Source: Parafrankia sp. EUN1f
Lineage (GTDB): Bacteria; Actinomycetota; Actinomycetes; Frankiales; Frankiaceae
DNA: 64,000 nucleotides
Assembly (NCBI RefSeq): GCF_000177675.1
Contig: NZ_ADGX01000023.1
Location: 1-64,000, forward strand
Direction: 5' to 3'
Position 1 is the first letter of the stretch. Each line of letters begins with the position of its first letter. Shown here piece after piece: positions 37,901-46,569 of this stretch. The notes under the pieces were generated by a model. The model did not search any database. It worked only from the letters and a program-made list of their open reading frames with translations, and had not been told where the DNA came from. Made by a program: the position numbers and the translations under genes.

Positions 37901-40900
37901 GCCTGCCGCAGCCGGTACGCGTTCGCGGCCGCACCCACGTCGAAGCACGCCGTGGGGGAGTCCAGCGGGATCCCGTGCGCGCCGAGCGCGTCGAGCAGCG
38001 CCGCCAGCCGGCCGCGGGCCGCGACGGCGACGTCGATGGCCCGTGCCACGTCCTGCGCCTCGGTGAGACGGGCCAGCCGGACCTCCAGCTCCGCGGACGG
38101 GTCCGGGGCGACGCTGAGCAAAGACCAGGCGCGGGTCGCCGCGTCGAGCGCGACCTCCGCGCGCAGCCGGAACAGCGCCAGGTCCAGCAGCTCCGGGGTG
38201 CGGGGCGGGACCCCGTCGACGCTCGTCTCCTCGAGCAGGATCCGGGCGTCCTTCTGTGCCTTCGACCGGAAGAACCGGCGCAGCGTGCCGCCGGCGTCCA
38301 TGTGCTCGCGCAGCGCGATGGCGGAGGACAGCAGCGCGATCGCGTCGGGCCCGCGACCGTCGGGGTAGCGGGGGAGCTCCACCTGGTGCAGGCCGAGCTC
38401 GACCACCGCCGCGGTCGCCTCCGCGATCGCGGGCGCCGCGGCGGCGACCTTCGTCCACAGCACCGCGGCCCGGCCGGCGAAGGCGTCGGCGAGCGCGTCC
38501 GCCGCCCACGGCTGCCGGACGGTGAGCCGGGCGATGATCTCCGCCGCGCGCAGCACGCCATCGACGGCGTCGGCCAGCCGGTCGGCCGCCTCGTCGCCGG
38601 CCAGGGCGAGTGCGTGCGCCAGCACCGGAACCATGGTCGCCGCCTGGCGGGACAGCGCATGCTCGGCGGTCTCGGCGGCGTGCAGGGCACCCTGCTCGGC
38701 GTAGGCCAGCGCGGTCAGCTCGGAGCGGGTGGGCAGTTCGCCGAGCTCAGGCGGCAGCCCGAACGCCCGCTGCTCACGCAGCGCGGACAGCGCGATCGCC
38801 GAGGTGATCGGGGATGGGACGGTCGGCGGGTCGGACGGTCCCGTGGACTCCGCCCCGACGGCCTGACCGGCCTGACCGGCCTGGGCCCCCGTCCCGGCCG
38901 AAGCGCCCGAACCACCCTCGCGACCTGCGCCGGCCGCGTCCGGGGCACGTTCCGGCCCGGCGCCACCGCCACCATGGCCCGGTTGGGCGGGTTGACCTGA
39001 TCGCGTGGACTGTCCCGGCTGCGTGGACTGTCCCGGCTGGGCAGGCTGCGCCTGGCCGTCCGCCGGCACCGGCGGGGCGGGCAACGCGGGTGGTGCGGGC
39101 GGTGCTGGGAGGGTGGCGGGAATGGTCCGGACGAGCCGTCCCCCGATGGTGATCCGCAGCGGCGTGGTCGGCACGTTGGACGGATCGTGGGGTCCGCCGG
39201 GCGGCTGCCCGGGGCCACCGAAGCCACGCAGCGCCGAGGAGACGGGGTCGGGTGTCGTCAGCAGGCGCCAGAGCTCGGCGGCTTCGGAGTCGTTGAGCGG
39301 CGGGCGTGGCCAGCCACCACCCTCCGGCCCGGGCACGGGAACGGGGATCCATCCGTGCTCGGCGGCCTCGTCGCGCAGCCGCGCGGCGATCTCGGCGCGG
39401 GTGCCCGACCAGCCGGCACCGACCTCATACGTGCCGTGCCGGCGCCACTCGGCCGCCCGCCGTGCCGCCACCGCGGTCGCGATCCGCTCCCGCTCGGAGA
39501 CCGCCGAGTTCCGGCGCTGGCGCGCCGTCCGGATCCGCTCATCCTGGGATCCGGCGTCGTAGACGGCCTTCTGGGCGGCCAGCGCGCTGACGCTGGTGGC
39601 GAGCTCGCCGGCGCCGCTCTCGGCGTCCTCGGTGAGCGAGACGCACAGCCGGCGCAGCTCGGGCGGGAGCTTCTCCTGCAGCACCCGGAGGGCCTGGCCC
39701 TTCTGGCTGGTCACCAGGACCCGGCGGCCTTCGGCGAGCAGCGCGCTGATCAGGTTCGCGATGGTGTGGGTCTTGCCGGTGCCCGGTGGGCCCTCGACGA
39801 CGACCCCGTTGTCCAGGCGCAGCCTGCGCATCACCCGGGTCTGCTCCGGGCTGATCGGGAGTGGCGAGAGCCAGTCCCCGGCCACGTCGGCATCGGACGC
39901 ATCGGACGAATCCGGCGAGCCGGGGGAGCTGGATGAGCCGGAGCCGGTGGAGTCGGTGGGGCCGGCGAGGGTGCCCGCGGAGCGGGGTGCGAGGGCCAGG
40001 CGGCCTGGTTCGGCGCCCTCCGCCGTGGCGAGCCAGGCCAGCCGCTCGGACGTGTCGAGGGTTTCCACGAGCTGGGCGAGTCCCAGCGGCGGCAGGCCTT
40101 CGCCGCGCAGCGCGTCCAGCATCTGCTCGTAGTAGTTGAGCAGCGCGGCATGCCCGCGGGAGCGCAGGATGAGCGCCGGCGCGAGGGTGAGCGAGGCGCT
40201 GGGGCCGGCCGGGCCGGGCGGTGGCCAGTTCGGGCGGTAGCCCTCGGTCGGGCCGTCGACGGCGAGCGTGAGCCAGTCCCGCAGGAGTCGCTCGTCGTCG
40301 GCCCCCAGCGGCGCCGCGTCACGTGAGCGGAGGCGCTCGTGCAACGCGTTGGTCCGTTCCGGCCGGAACGCCGGGACCCGGTCGAGGAAGGCGCTGTCCT
40401 CCAGCCGGGTGGAGGTACCCGCCGGCACCCGCAGCCGGATGGCTGACGTCATCGGATCGGTCTCGACCACGAGCCGGGTGACGAGCAGATGCCGTCGGAC
40501 CGGGCGGGGCAGCTTCCAGGTCAGCAGGCCGGTGGCGAGCACCAGCTCCAGGGTGTCGCCTTCCTGGGCCAGACGCTGCGCAACCCCGTACAGCGTCGTG
40601 TGCAGGTGGCGTCGGTCGGCGTCGGCCCGCGCCCGTGAGCTCCACACCTGCCACGCCCGCGCCCATTCCGCGAACGCGGCCGCGACGTCCGCCGGAACCG
40701 GCGTGGCGCTCGGATAGGTGGTTGCGGGCTCGCCGGAGGTGCCGGCGCGCCCGTTGCCGGCGGCGCCGGCTGTGCTCGGCTGCCGCGGGCCGGTCACCTC
40801 ACCGGTGCGCGGCCGGGTGCCGTTGGAACGACGGCCGTTGGACGTCGGCGAGCCACCCTTGGACGCCGGCCCCGAGCCGTTCGAGGTCGGTCCCTGGCCG

Positions 40901-41889
40901 TTCGAGGTTGGCCCGCTGCCGTTGGCGGAGGGCGCCGTGCCGTTGGAGGAGGGCGCCGTGCCGTTGGACGAAGATGCCGTGCCGTTGGATGAAGGTGCCG
41001 TGCCGTTGGATGAAGGTGCGGCGCCGTTGGACATCGGAGAGGAACCGTTCAGGGCACCCGATGGCGCGTCACCCGGGCCCGCCGCGTCATCCTGGCCGGG
41101 CTGGTCGTCGCCGTGGCCGGCATCGTCGGTGGGGTGGCCCGCGGCCCGGTCCGCCGGGCTCACAGCGGGCAGGTCGTAGACGAGGAGCGGGGCCGCGGTC
41201 AGGTCCACGTCGGCCGGGGGCACCGGCCCGTGCAGGACGATGCCGTGCTGCGCCCGGCCGGCGGACGCCTCCGAGCCACGGACGGGCAGCCGGACCCGGC
41301 CACGGAGGATCTCGGGCAGCGGTGGCGCGGGCGGAAGCAACGCGGCGGCGGGTGCCTCGAGCAGGACCTCGCCGGCACCGGCGGCTTCGAACAGCGACAG
41401 GCCGGAGGGCAGGCCGGCGAGCCAGATCACCAACGGGTTCTCGTCGACGTCGACGATCTGCTCGGACTGGGAGACCGCCACCTCGTGCAGGAAGCGCACG
41501 AGCCGGTGGCAGCGGTCGGTCAGCGCGGCGTAGCGCTCACGACGGGCGAGGTCCAGCGCCCTGGCGTCAGCGGCGTCGGCCGCGGTGGCGTCGCTCCTGC
41601 CACCGTCACCGCTGTCACCGGCGTCACCGGCGTCACCGGCGTCCGGGCCAGGGCGGCCGGTGCCGGTGCTGCTGTGGCTCTCGGTGCGACCGCGGCTCTC
41701 GGTTCCGCCGCGGCCCGCCGCGTGGTCGGCGCCGATGCCCGGCCGTGGCGTGTCGGAGCTGGCACGGGCCGTGGTCCGGGCGGTCACCCGTGCCGGACGG
41801 CGCTCCGCCCCGTCTGTGCCGACGTCCGCCGTGTCCGTGGCCCCTGCGTGAGCCACTCCGGAGTCCACCGAACCCGAGTCCGTCGTCAT
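34975..41889 (-). CDS. giant superfamily 1 helicase with C-terminal restriction-endonuclease-like domain
   Basis: The 2304-residue protein has an N-terminal region of unknown fold (about 100-215 and 385-640) split by a low-complexity linker of repeated SNGTAPSSNG-like words. The SF1 helicase core has Walker A GPPGTGKTHT near residue 700 and a long alpha-helical insertion (about 900-1550). The DExx-type VDEGSQAGLESL sits near 1583, GDDRQCTPP follows, and motifs V/VI lie around NVAASRARDQVWLF. A PD-(D/E)xK-like MTES_1575/Vsr-type domain has RFDLVV and LAVECDGD near 1925. A proline/alanine tail with ATSAP repeats ends it. It may act on DNA ends or foreign DNA. ATG has a GGGAGAG site. Confidence 0.85.
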   Translation of the reverse strand: MTTDSGSVDSGVAHAGATDTADVGTDGAERRPARVTARTTARASSDTPRPGIGADHAAGRGGTESRGRTESHSSTGTGRPGPDAGDAGDAGDSGDGGRSDATAADAADARALDLARRERYAALTDRCHRLVRFLHEVAVSQSEQIVDVDENPLVIWLAGLPSGLSLFEAAGAGEVLLEAPAAALLPPAPPLPEILRGRVRLPVRGSEASAGRAQHGIVLHGPVPPADVDLTAAPLLVYDLPAVSPADRAAGHPTDDAGHGDDQPGQDDAAGPGDAPSGALNGSSPMSNGAAPSSNGTAPSSNGTASSSNGTAPSSNGTAPSANGSGPTSNGQGPTSNGSGPASKGGSPTSNGRRSNGTRPRTGEVTGPRQPSTAGAAGNGRAGTSGEPATTYPSATPVPADVAAAFAEWARAWQVWSSRARADADRRHLHTTLYGVAQRLAQEGDTLELVLATGLLTWKLPRPVRRHLLVTRLVVETDPMTSAIRLRVPAGTSTRLEDSAFLDRVPAFRPERTNALHERLRSRDAAPLGADDERLLRDWLTLAVDGPTEGYRPNWPPPGPAGPSASLTLAPALILRSRGHAALLNYYEQMLDALRGEGLPPLGLAQLVETLDTSERLAWLATAEGAEPGRLALAPRSAGTLAGPTDSTGSGSSSSPGSPDSSDASDADVAGDWLSPLPISPEQTRVMRRLRLDNGVVVEGPPGTGKTHTIANLISALLAEGRRVLVTSQKGQALRVLQEKLPPELRRLCVSLTEDAESGAGELATSVSALAAQKAVYDAGSQDERIRTARQRRNSAVSERERIATAVAARRAAEWRRHGTYEVGAGWSGTRAEIAARLRDEAAEHGWIPVPVPGPEGGGWPRPPLNDSEAAELWRLLTTPDPVSSALRGFGGPGQPPGGPHDPSNVPTTPLRITIGGRLVRTIPATLPAPPAPPALPAPPVPADGQAQPAQPGQSTQPGQSTRSGQPAQPGHGGGGAGPERAPDAAGAGREGGSGASAGTGAQAGQAGQAVGAESTGPSDPPTVPSPITSAIALSALREQRAFGLPPELGELPTRSELTALAYAEQGALHAAETAEHALSRQAATMVPVLAHALALAGDEAADRLADAVDGVLRAAEIIARLTVRQPWAADALADAFAGRAAVLWTKVAAAAPAIAEATAAVVELGLHQVELPRYPDGRGPDAIALLSSAIALREHMDAGGTLRRFFRSKAQKDARILLEETSVDGVPPRTPELLDLALFRLRAEVALDAATRAWSLLSVAPDPSAELEVRLARLTEAQDVARAIDVAVAARGRLAALLDALGAHGIPLDSPTACFDVGAAANAYRLRQAATAAGTGLRDLTAELVAAAAQPDAVDELALLAMAVEARDPAGYVAALEATADALNGRARARRRDELLGRVREAHPVLADLLQAGRLFAGQGAASHATSGQAGHAGQAGQTGQSGQASTGPAALGELFESFGKAWSHAVAATWLARVRGTDQADLDADLDAADELVASATAELAGSLAWKHCLERMGTEQSAALRAYADAMAAGGRFTGRHAERYRQAAREAMRIAQTAVPAWVMPISEVLSTIPAVRDSFDVVIVDEGSQAGLESLFLLWLAPRVIVVGDDRQCTPPDASAEELEPVFNRLDTLLPDIPSWLRVGFTPRSSLFSLLRTRFGDVVRLREHFRCMPEIIEWSSAMFYRDAPLIPLRQFGVDRLTPLRAQYVPHAYTTPTADGPRNPVEAEALVTQVLKCAEDPRYRGLTFGIVVLQGTAQAELIRSELVSRMSAAEQQRRRLRVGSPPDFQGDERDVIFLSLVISPGTSNTSLTRLEYQRRFNVAASRARDQVWLFHSVSASDLDPVDLRHSYLSYVLAHSGSAPTAISAAPVAASEVSPVLPHPRFDSLFEQRVFLALATRGYHVTPQVEINGRRFDLVVSGGRARLAVECDGDTTRSTEDVERDLTRERELRRVGWRIWRIRRSEFEIDPEAALAPLWPRLAAAGILPIALPAHLPVTPNHPDPAMHVTQLLTAPEYASPVPAGTAVPAAPAPRALPPAASATSIAAPSAPATSAPATSAPATSAPATSAPAGSPAAAAEALSAAAPAGPVRPESGSRPAPRPAGDTTAPGRDSAPVRPSALPVPEPRDAGRFTARDLFPSTPGLPRPSAGGTTGSGAAGSGTTGAWSTSGGSPTGWASVGTSPSGFPAMHDLPSGPDQWSEDAVSPGAPVVPEANITAVPTGGKADTGPAASATATGGATGGTADADDLESSRPSADHAPATSDTAGPGVASVHADPDERRQRWHPIQLSELEGLDDVPPTAD
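35685..35755. repeat. 15-bp tandem repeat in the helicase C-terminal tail
   Basis: GCGGGAGCGGATGTC-type units repeat about four to five times and encode ATSAP repeats in the disordered tail on the minus strand. Frame is kept. Confidence 0.8.
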
Positions 41890-42268
41890 CTAGTCTCTCC
41901 CCGATTCCGGCCGGCGCGTGCCGGCGGCGGAACTCGTGACGGGGCGTCGCGAACGCCCTGTTCCGATCGTTCCGGGACCGGAACACCCGATACCAGAACT
42001 AGTGCAAGCCTCCCGGACGAACCAGGACGGTGGCGCCGCGACCCACTGTTTGCGGCACTCGTCCGTATGCGGAGTTGGCCCAGGGGGTGTAGCGGCTGAA
42101 ATCGATGGCCCGGCGGTGGCCGGCCGTCGTGGGCGGAAGTCGCCTGCGGCTGGGCATGGTTGGCCGTGGTCGGTCCGTGGTCGGGTGCGGGATTCTGCGT
42201 GTTCGGTGGGGTGTCCACCGGCGTGCCGCTGCCCGGCCCGAAGGTGGGATGCGACAACATACGCATCC
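41890..42268. other. divergent control region of the two helicase-nuclease genes
   Basis: This 379-bp stretch must carry promoters for both genes. The minus-strand gene has a GGGAGAG ribosome site. The plus-strand gene has a CAACAT or TACGCA -10-like box a few bases before its GTG. Lower GC than the flanking genes in its right half. No protein frame is supported. Confidence 0.5.
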
Positions 42269-45200
42269 GTGAGGTCACGGTTCTTTGCCGACACCCACGT
42301 GCACTCCAGGTACTCGCGGGCCTGCAGCCGCGACTGCGACCTGGAGCATCTGGCGTGGTGGGCGGCCAGAAAAGGCATCCGCGTCGTCGGCACCGGCGAC
42401 TTCACCCATCCGGCGTGGTCGCAGGAGCTGGCGACCAAGCTGGTGCCGGCGGAGCCGGGGCTCTTCCGGCTGCGCCCCGATCTGGAGCGCGACGTGCTCG
42501 CGACGCTGCCGGCCTCGTGCCGGACGGCGACGCGATTCATGATCTCCACTGAGATCTCCACGATCTACAAGCGTGGTGAGCGCACCAGAAAGGTCCATCA
42601 CCTCCTCTACGCACCCGATCGGGAGTCGGCCGGTCGGATCACGTCCGCACTGGCCCGAATCGGCAATCTGGCCGCCGACGGACGCCCGATTCTCGGCCTG
42701 GACTCCCGCGACCTGCTGGAGACAACGCTCGCCGCGGGCGATGGCTGCTACCTCGTCCCCGCCCACGTGTGGACCCCGTGGTTCGCCGTTCTCGGCTCGA
42801 AGTCGGGGTTCGACGCGGTCGAGGACTGCTACGCCGATCTCGCCGACCACGTCTTCGCGCTGGAGACCGGGCTCTCGGCCGACCCGGAGATGTTCTGGCG
42901 GATCTCCGGGCTGGACCGGTACCGGCTCGTCAGCAACTCCGACGCGCATTCGCCGCCGATGCTCGGCCGCGAGGCGACGGCCTTCACCTGCGATCCGGAC
43001 TACTTCTCGATTCTCGCCGCGCTGCGCACCGGGGACGGTTTCGGCGGCACCGTCGAGTTCTTCCCCGAGGAGGGGAAGTACCACCACGACGGGCACCGCA
43101 AGTGCGGGGTCGCACTGACCCCGGAGCAGACCCGTGAGCTCGGCGGGCTCTGCCCGGAGTGCGGCCGCGGGCTGACCGTCGGCGTGCTGAACCGGGTCGA
43201 CACGCTGGCCGACCGGACCGAGTCCACCCGCCCCGAGACCGCGGGGGACGTCACCTCGCTCGTCGCGCTGCCGGAGATCGTCGGCGAGATCCTCGGTGTC
43301 GGCCCGAAGAGCAAGGCGGTCGCCTCCCAGGTGACGACGCTGGTCTCGCGGCTGGGCCCGGAGCTGGGCATCCTCTCGGACGTCCCGCTCGACGCGATCG
43401 CCGAGGTCGGCTCACCGACGCTGGTGGAGGGCATCGGGCGCCTGCGCCGGGGCGAGGTGATCCGCCAGGCGGGGTACGACGGTGAGTACGGCGTCATCCG
43501 GCTCTTCCAGCCGAACGAGCTGAGCGCGGACGCGGGCACGCTGTTCGACGTGCACCCGACGGCCCCCCGGCCGGCCTCCACCGCCGGTGGCGGCGGCAGC
43601 GGCGGCGCCGGCGGTCCGGGTGGACGTAGGGCCCGGGGCTCCGCCCGGCGCAGCGCGCTGGTTCCCGAGGCCGCCACCCCTGTCCCGGAGGCCCCCACCC
43701 CTGTCCCGGAGGCGCCAGGACCCGTCCCGGATGTCCTCGGCTCGGAACCGGGCGGACCCGGCTCTGGCTCCGGCTCCGCGCCGGATGCCGCTCCTGGCGA
43801 CCGTTCCGTCCTCGACGGCCTGGATCCGGACCAGCGGCGCGCGGCGGAGCAGGTCGGTGGGCCGATGCTGGTCCTCGCCGGTCCCGGCACGGGCAAGACC
43901 CGCACGCTGGTGCACGCCATCGCGTACCGGGTGCGGGAGCTTGCGGTGCCCGCCGAGCAGTGCCTCGCCGTGACCTTCACCCGCCGGGCCGCCGGTGAGC
44001 TGCGGGAGCGTCTCGACCTGCTGCTCGGCACGGACACGGCCGGGTCCGTGGCCGGATCCACGGCCGGCTCCGCGGTGACCGCGACGACGTTCCACGGCCT
44101 CGGCCTCGCGATCATCCGCGAGCGGCACGAGGCGCTCGCGCGGGCCGCCGAGGTGCGGGTGGCCGACGACGCCGTCCGCGACGAACTGGTGGACGAGGCC
44201 CTGCACGGTGCCGAGAGCCCGCAGGCCCGGCGCCGGGTCGTTGCCGAGCTGGCCGACCTCAAACGGCGGCGCGCGTTGGGCCGGTCCTACCGGGACCATC
44301 CGTCGGCCGGGGTGCTCGCGCGCTACGACGCCGCGCTGCGCGACCGTAACATGGTCGACCTGGACGATCTGGTGACCCTCCCGCTCGGGCTGCTGAGGTC
44401 GTCCCCCGAGCTGGCCCGGGAGTACCAGCGGCGCTGGCGGCACGTCTGGGTCGACGAGTTCCAGGACATCGACGAGGTGCAGTACGGGCTGCTGCGGGAG
44501 CTGTGCCCGCCCGACGGCGACCTGTGCGCGATCGGTGACCCGGACCAGGCCATCTACAGCTTCCGCGGCGCCGAGGTCGGCTTCTTCCTGCGGTTCGAGC
44601 AGGACCGTCCGGGCGCTCGCCGGGTCTCGCTGACCCGCAACTACCGGTCGACGCCGACGATCGTCGGGGCCGCGCTGGACGCGATCGCGCCCAGCACGTT
44701 CGTCCCCGACCGGGAGCTGCGCGCGGTCACCGGCCAGGACACCGACGGTCCCGTCGTGATCCGGCCGTGCGGGAGCGAGGCGGAGGAGGCGATCGCCGTC
44801 GTCGACCTCATCGAGGAGGCGCTGGGCGGCACCTCGTTCCACTCCCTCGACTCCGGTGCGGTGGACGGATCGGAGCGGGGCAAGCTGTCCTTCGCCGACA
44901 TCGCGGTGCTGTACCGCACGGCCCGCCAGGCCGAGCCCGTGGTCGACGCGCTGCTGCGCCGGGGGTTTCCGTTCCGCCAGCACGGCCACACCCCGCTCGC
45001 GGAGCTGCCCGCGGTGGGGGCCCTGCTCGCGGACCTGCGGGAGCGGGCCGGCGAACCGCCGCGCTCCGTGTCGACCTCCCTGCGGGACGCCGCCGCGCGG
45101 CTGACCGATCTCGCGGCCGGTTCGGACACCGCTCTGGGGGCGGTCCTGCGCTCCGAAGCCGCCGACGGCGGCGGCGGTCGGTCGCCCGGTGCGGCGGAGC

Positions 45201-45742
45201 TACGCCGGGCGGTGGAGCTCCTGGCCCCGGCGGCCGCGGCCGCGGGAACAGATCTCGGCTCCTTCCTCACCGCGGTCGCGCTGGGGACGGAGGTCGACGA
45301 CCTGGATCCCCGGGCGGACCGGATCTCCCTGCTCACGCTGCACGCGTCCAAAGGGCTGGAGTTCGGGCTCGTCATCATCGTCGGCTGCGAGGACGGGCTG
45401 CTGCCGTTGCGCTGGGGCGGGCCGGTGCCCGCCGCAGGGACCACCTCCACCGCCGCAGGGCCTACCGCCGCAGGGGCGACCGCTGCCGCTGCCGTGGCCG
45501 CGGCAGCCGAGGCGGAGGCGGAGGAGCGACGACTGCTGTTCGTGGGTATCACCCGGGCGCGCACCCAGCTCGTTCTCACCCACGCCACGCGACGTCGCCG
45601 CGGCGGAGAGGTCGTCCAGACCGGGCCCTCGCCGTTCCTCTCCGCCATCGACGGGCGGTACCTGGAGAAGCGGACCGGATCGGCGCCGTCCGCCGCGCAG
45701 GTCCGCCGCAGGTCGGAGGGCCGGCAGCTCCGACTGATCTGA
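42269..45742 (+). CDS. EndoQ-type PHP endonuclease fused to UvrD/PcrA-like helicase
   Basis: The 1157-residue protein begins with an EndoQ/TIGR00375 PHP domain. Metal ligands in FADTHVHSRYS (His10, His12), TEIS and NSDAHSPP are visible, as is a zinc-finger segment with KCGV and CPECGRGLTVGVL near residue 300. After a Gly/Pro linker with repeated PVPEAPT words (about 430-515) comes a complete UvrD helicase. It has Walker A AGPGTGKTRTL near 537, VDEFQDIDEVQYG near 727, GDPDQAIYSFRGAE, LTLHASKGLEF and LFVGITRART. EndoQ cleaves 5' of deaminated bases in archaea and some bacteria, so the fusion could nick and unwind. GTG 42269 precedes the PHP motif closely. Confidence 0.88.
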   Translation: MRSRFFADTHVHSRYSRACSRDCDLEHLAWWAARKGIRVVGTGDFTHPAWSQELATKLVPAEPGLFRLRPDLERDVLATLPASCRTATRFMISTEISTIYKRGERTRKVHHLLYAPDRESAGRITSALARIGNLAADGRPILGLDSRDLLETTLAAGDGCYLVPAHVWTPWFAVLGSKSGFDAVEDCYADLADHVFALETGLSADPEMFWRISGLDRYRLVSNSDAHSPPMLGREATAFTCDPDYFSILAALRTGDGFGGTVEFFPEEGKYHHDGHRKCGVALTPEQTRELGGLCPECGRGLTVGVLNRVDTLADRTESTRPETAGDVTSLVALPEIVGEILGVGPKSKAVASQVTTLVSRLGPELGILSDVPLDAIAEVGSPTLVEGIGRLRRGEVIRQAGYDGEYGVIRLFQPNELSADAGTLFDVHPTAPRPASTAGGGGSGGAGGPGGRRARGSARRSALVPEAATPVPEAPTPVPEAPGPVPDVLGSEPGGPGSGSGSAPDAAPGDRSVLDGLDPDQRRAAEQVGGPMLVLAGPGTGKTRTLVHAIAYRVRELAVPAEQCLAVTFTRRAAGELRERLDLLLGTDTAGSVAGSTAGSAVTATTFHGLGLAIIRERHEALARAAEVRVADDAVRDELVDEALHGAESPQARRRVVAELADLKRRRALGRSYRDHPSAGVLARYDAALRDRNMVDLDDLVTLPLGLLRSSPELAREYQRRWRHVWVDEFQDIDEVQYGLLRELCPPDGDLCAIGDPDQAIYSFRGAEVGFFLRFEQDRPGARRVSLTRNYRSTPTIVGAALDAIAPSTFVPDRELRAVTGQDTDGPVVIRPCGSEAEEAIAVVDLIEEALGGTSFHSLDSGAVDGSERGKLSFADIAVLYRTARQAEPVVDALLRRGFPFRQHGHTPLAELPAVGALLADLRERAGEPPRSVSTSLRDAAARLTDLAAGSDTALGAVLRSEAADGGGGRSPGAAELRRAVELLAPAAAAAGTDLGSFLTAVALGTEVDDLDPRADRISLLTLHASKGLEFGLVIIVGCEDGLLPLRWGGPVPAAGTTSTAAGPTAAGATAAAAVAAAAEAEAEERRLLFVGITRARTQLVLTHATRRRRGGEVVQTGPSPFLSAIDGRYLEKRTGSAPSAAQVRRRSEGRQLRLI

Positions 45743-45772
45743 CGTCGGCCTGATCTGACGTCGGCCCGCGTG

Positions 45773-46546
45773 CTACCGCGGCTGGATTCGCTCGATCTTG
45801 GTCCAGCCGCGCCAGCCGCGTTCCTCGAGCTGTTTGAGGAGCCTGCGTGCGATCGGCACCGACTCGAGGAAGACGGAGTCGAGGAGCTCCGCGAGATCGT
45901 CGGTGATCTCCCAGTCGCGGTTCTCCGCATCCGTCTCCGTGGTGTCGGCGGCCTCGAAGGAGGCGACGAGCCGGTCTCCCAGGGCCGCCACCCGCGGGTC
46001 GTCGGCATCCCAGTCGATCACCATGGCGAGATCGCGGTAGAGCGCGACGATCGCCGGGTCGTCGAGCTGCTGCCGCTTCAGCTTCATGAGGAGCGGCATG
46101 CGGTCCGGGAGCTGGGCGGCGACCAGGATCCAGGCGTCCCGCTCGCCCGCGATCATCAGCTCCGGAAGTCCGAGCTCGCGCAGCCGGTCGAGGTAGGCCA
46201 CCGCCTCCGGCGGAAGGGCCAGGCTGTCGCCGGCAGCCAGCGCCGCGATCCGCTCGCGGTGGCGTTGCCGCTCCCTGATCTCCGCGCGTAGGCGCCGGTC
46301 GATGTCGGTGACAGCGGCGCCGAACTCCTCCTCGCCCGCGTCCAGCAGCTCCCGGACGCGCGCGAGCGGTACTCCGGCGTTGGCCAGGGTGCGGATCTTG
46401 ATGAGCTCGACGACGGCGCGGGCGTCGTAGCGCCGGTAGCCGGCGTGGTCGCGTTCCGGCTCCGGCAGCAGACCCCTGGCGTGATAGTGCCGCACCGCGC
46501 GCACGGTGACGCCCGCGTACGACGCCAGCTGGCTGATCGTGAGCAC
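45773..46546 (-). CDS. MerR-family transcriptional regulator
   Basis: The 257-residue protein has a MerR helix-turn-helix near the N-terminus (ISQLASYAGVTVRAVRHYH, then LLPEPERDHAGYRRYDARAV) and a long alpha-helical effector region. GTG 46546 begins exactly at the domain and has an AGGAGA ribosome site about 7 bases upstream; the longer frame is not family-like. It is the third gene of the ABC exporter operon, 24 bp after the permease. It therefore likely senses a substrate of that exporter and controls the operon. The ligand is unknown. Confidence 0.87.
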   Translation of the reverse strand: MLTISQLASYAGVTVRAVRHYHARGLLPEPERDHAGYRRYDARAVVELIKIRTLANAGVPLARVRELLDAGEEEFGAAVTDIDRRLRAEIRERQRHRERIAALAAGDSLALPPEAVAYLDRLRELGLPELMIAGERDAWILVAAQLPDRMPLLMKLKRQQLDDPAIVALYRDLAMVIDWDADDPRVAALGDRLVASFEAADTTETDAENRDWEITDDLAELLDSVFLESVPIARRLLKQLEERGWRGWTKIERIQPR

Positions 46547-46569
46547 CGTGCCAGTCTCCTCTTTCTCGC

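Noticed and set aside
35869-39000. A long plus-strand frame of over 1000 codons opposite the helicase gene
   Set aside because: It is a high-GC antisense shadow: composition is Arg/Gly/Asp repeats with no domains, while the minus strand has clear helicase motifs.
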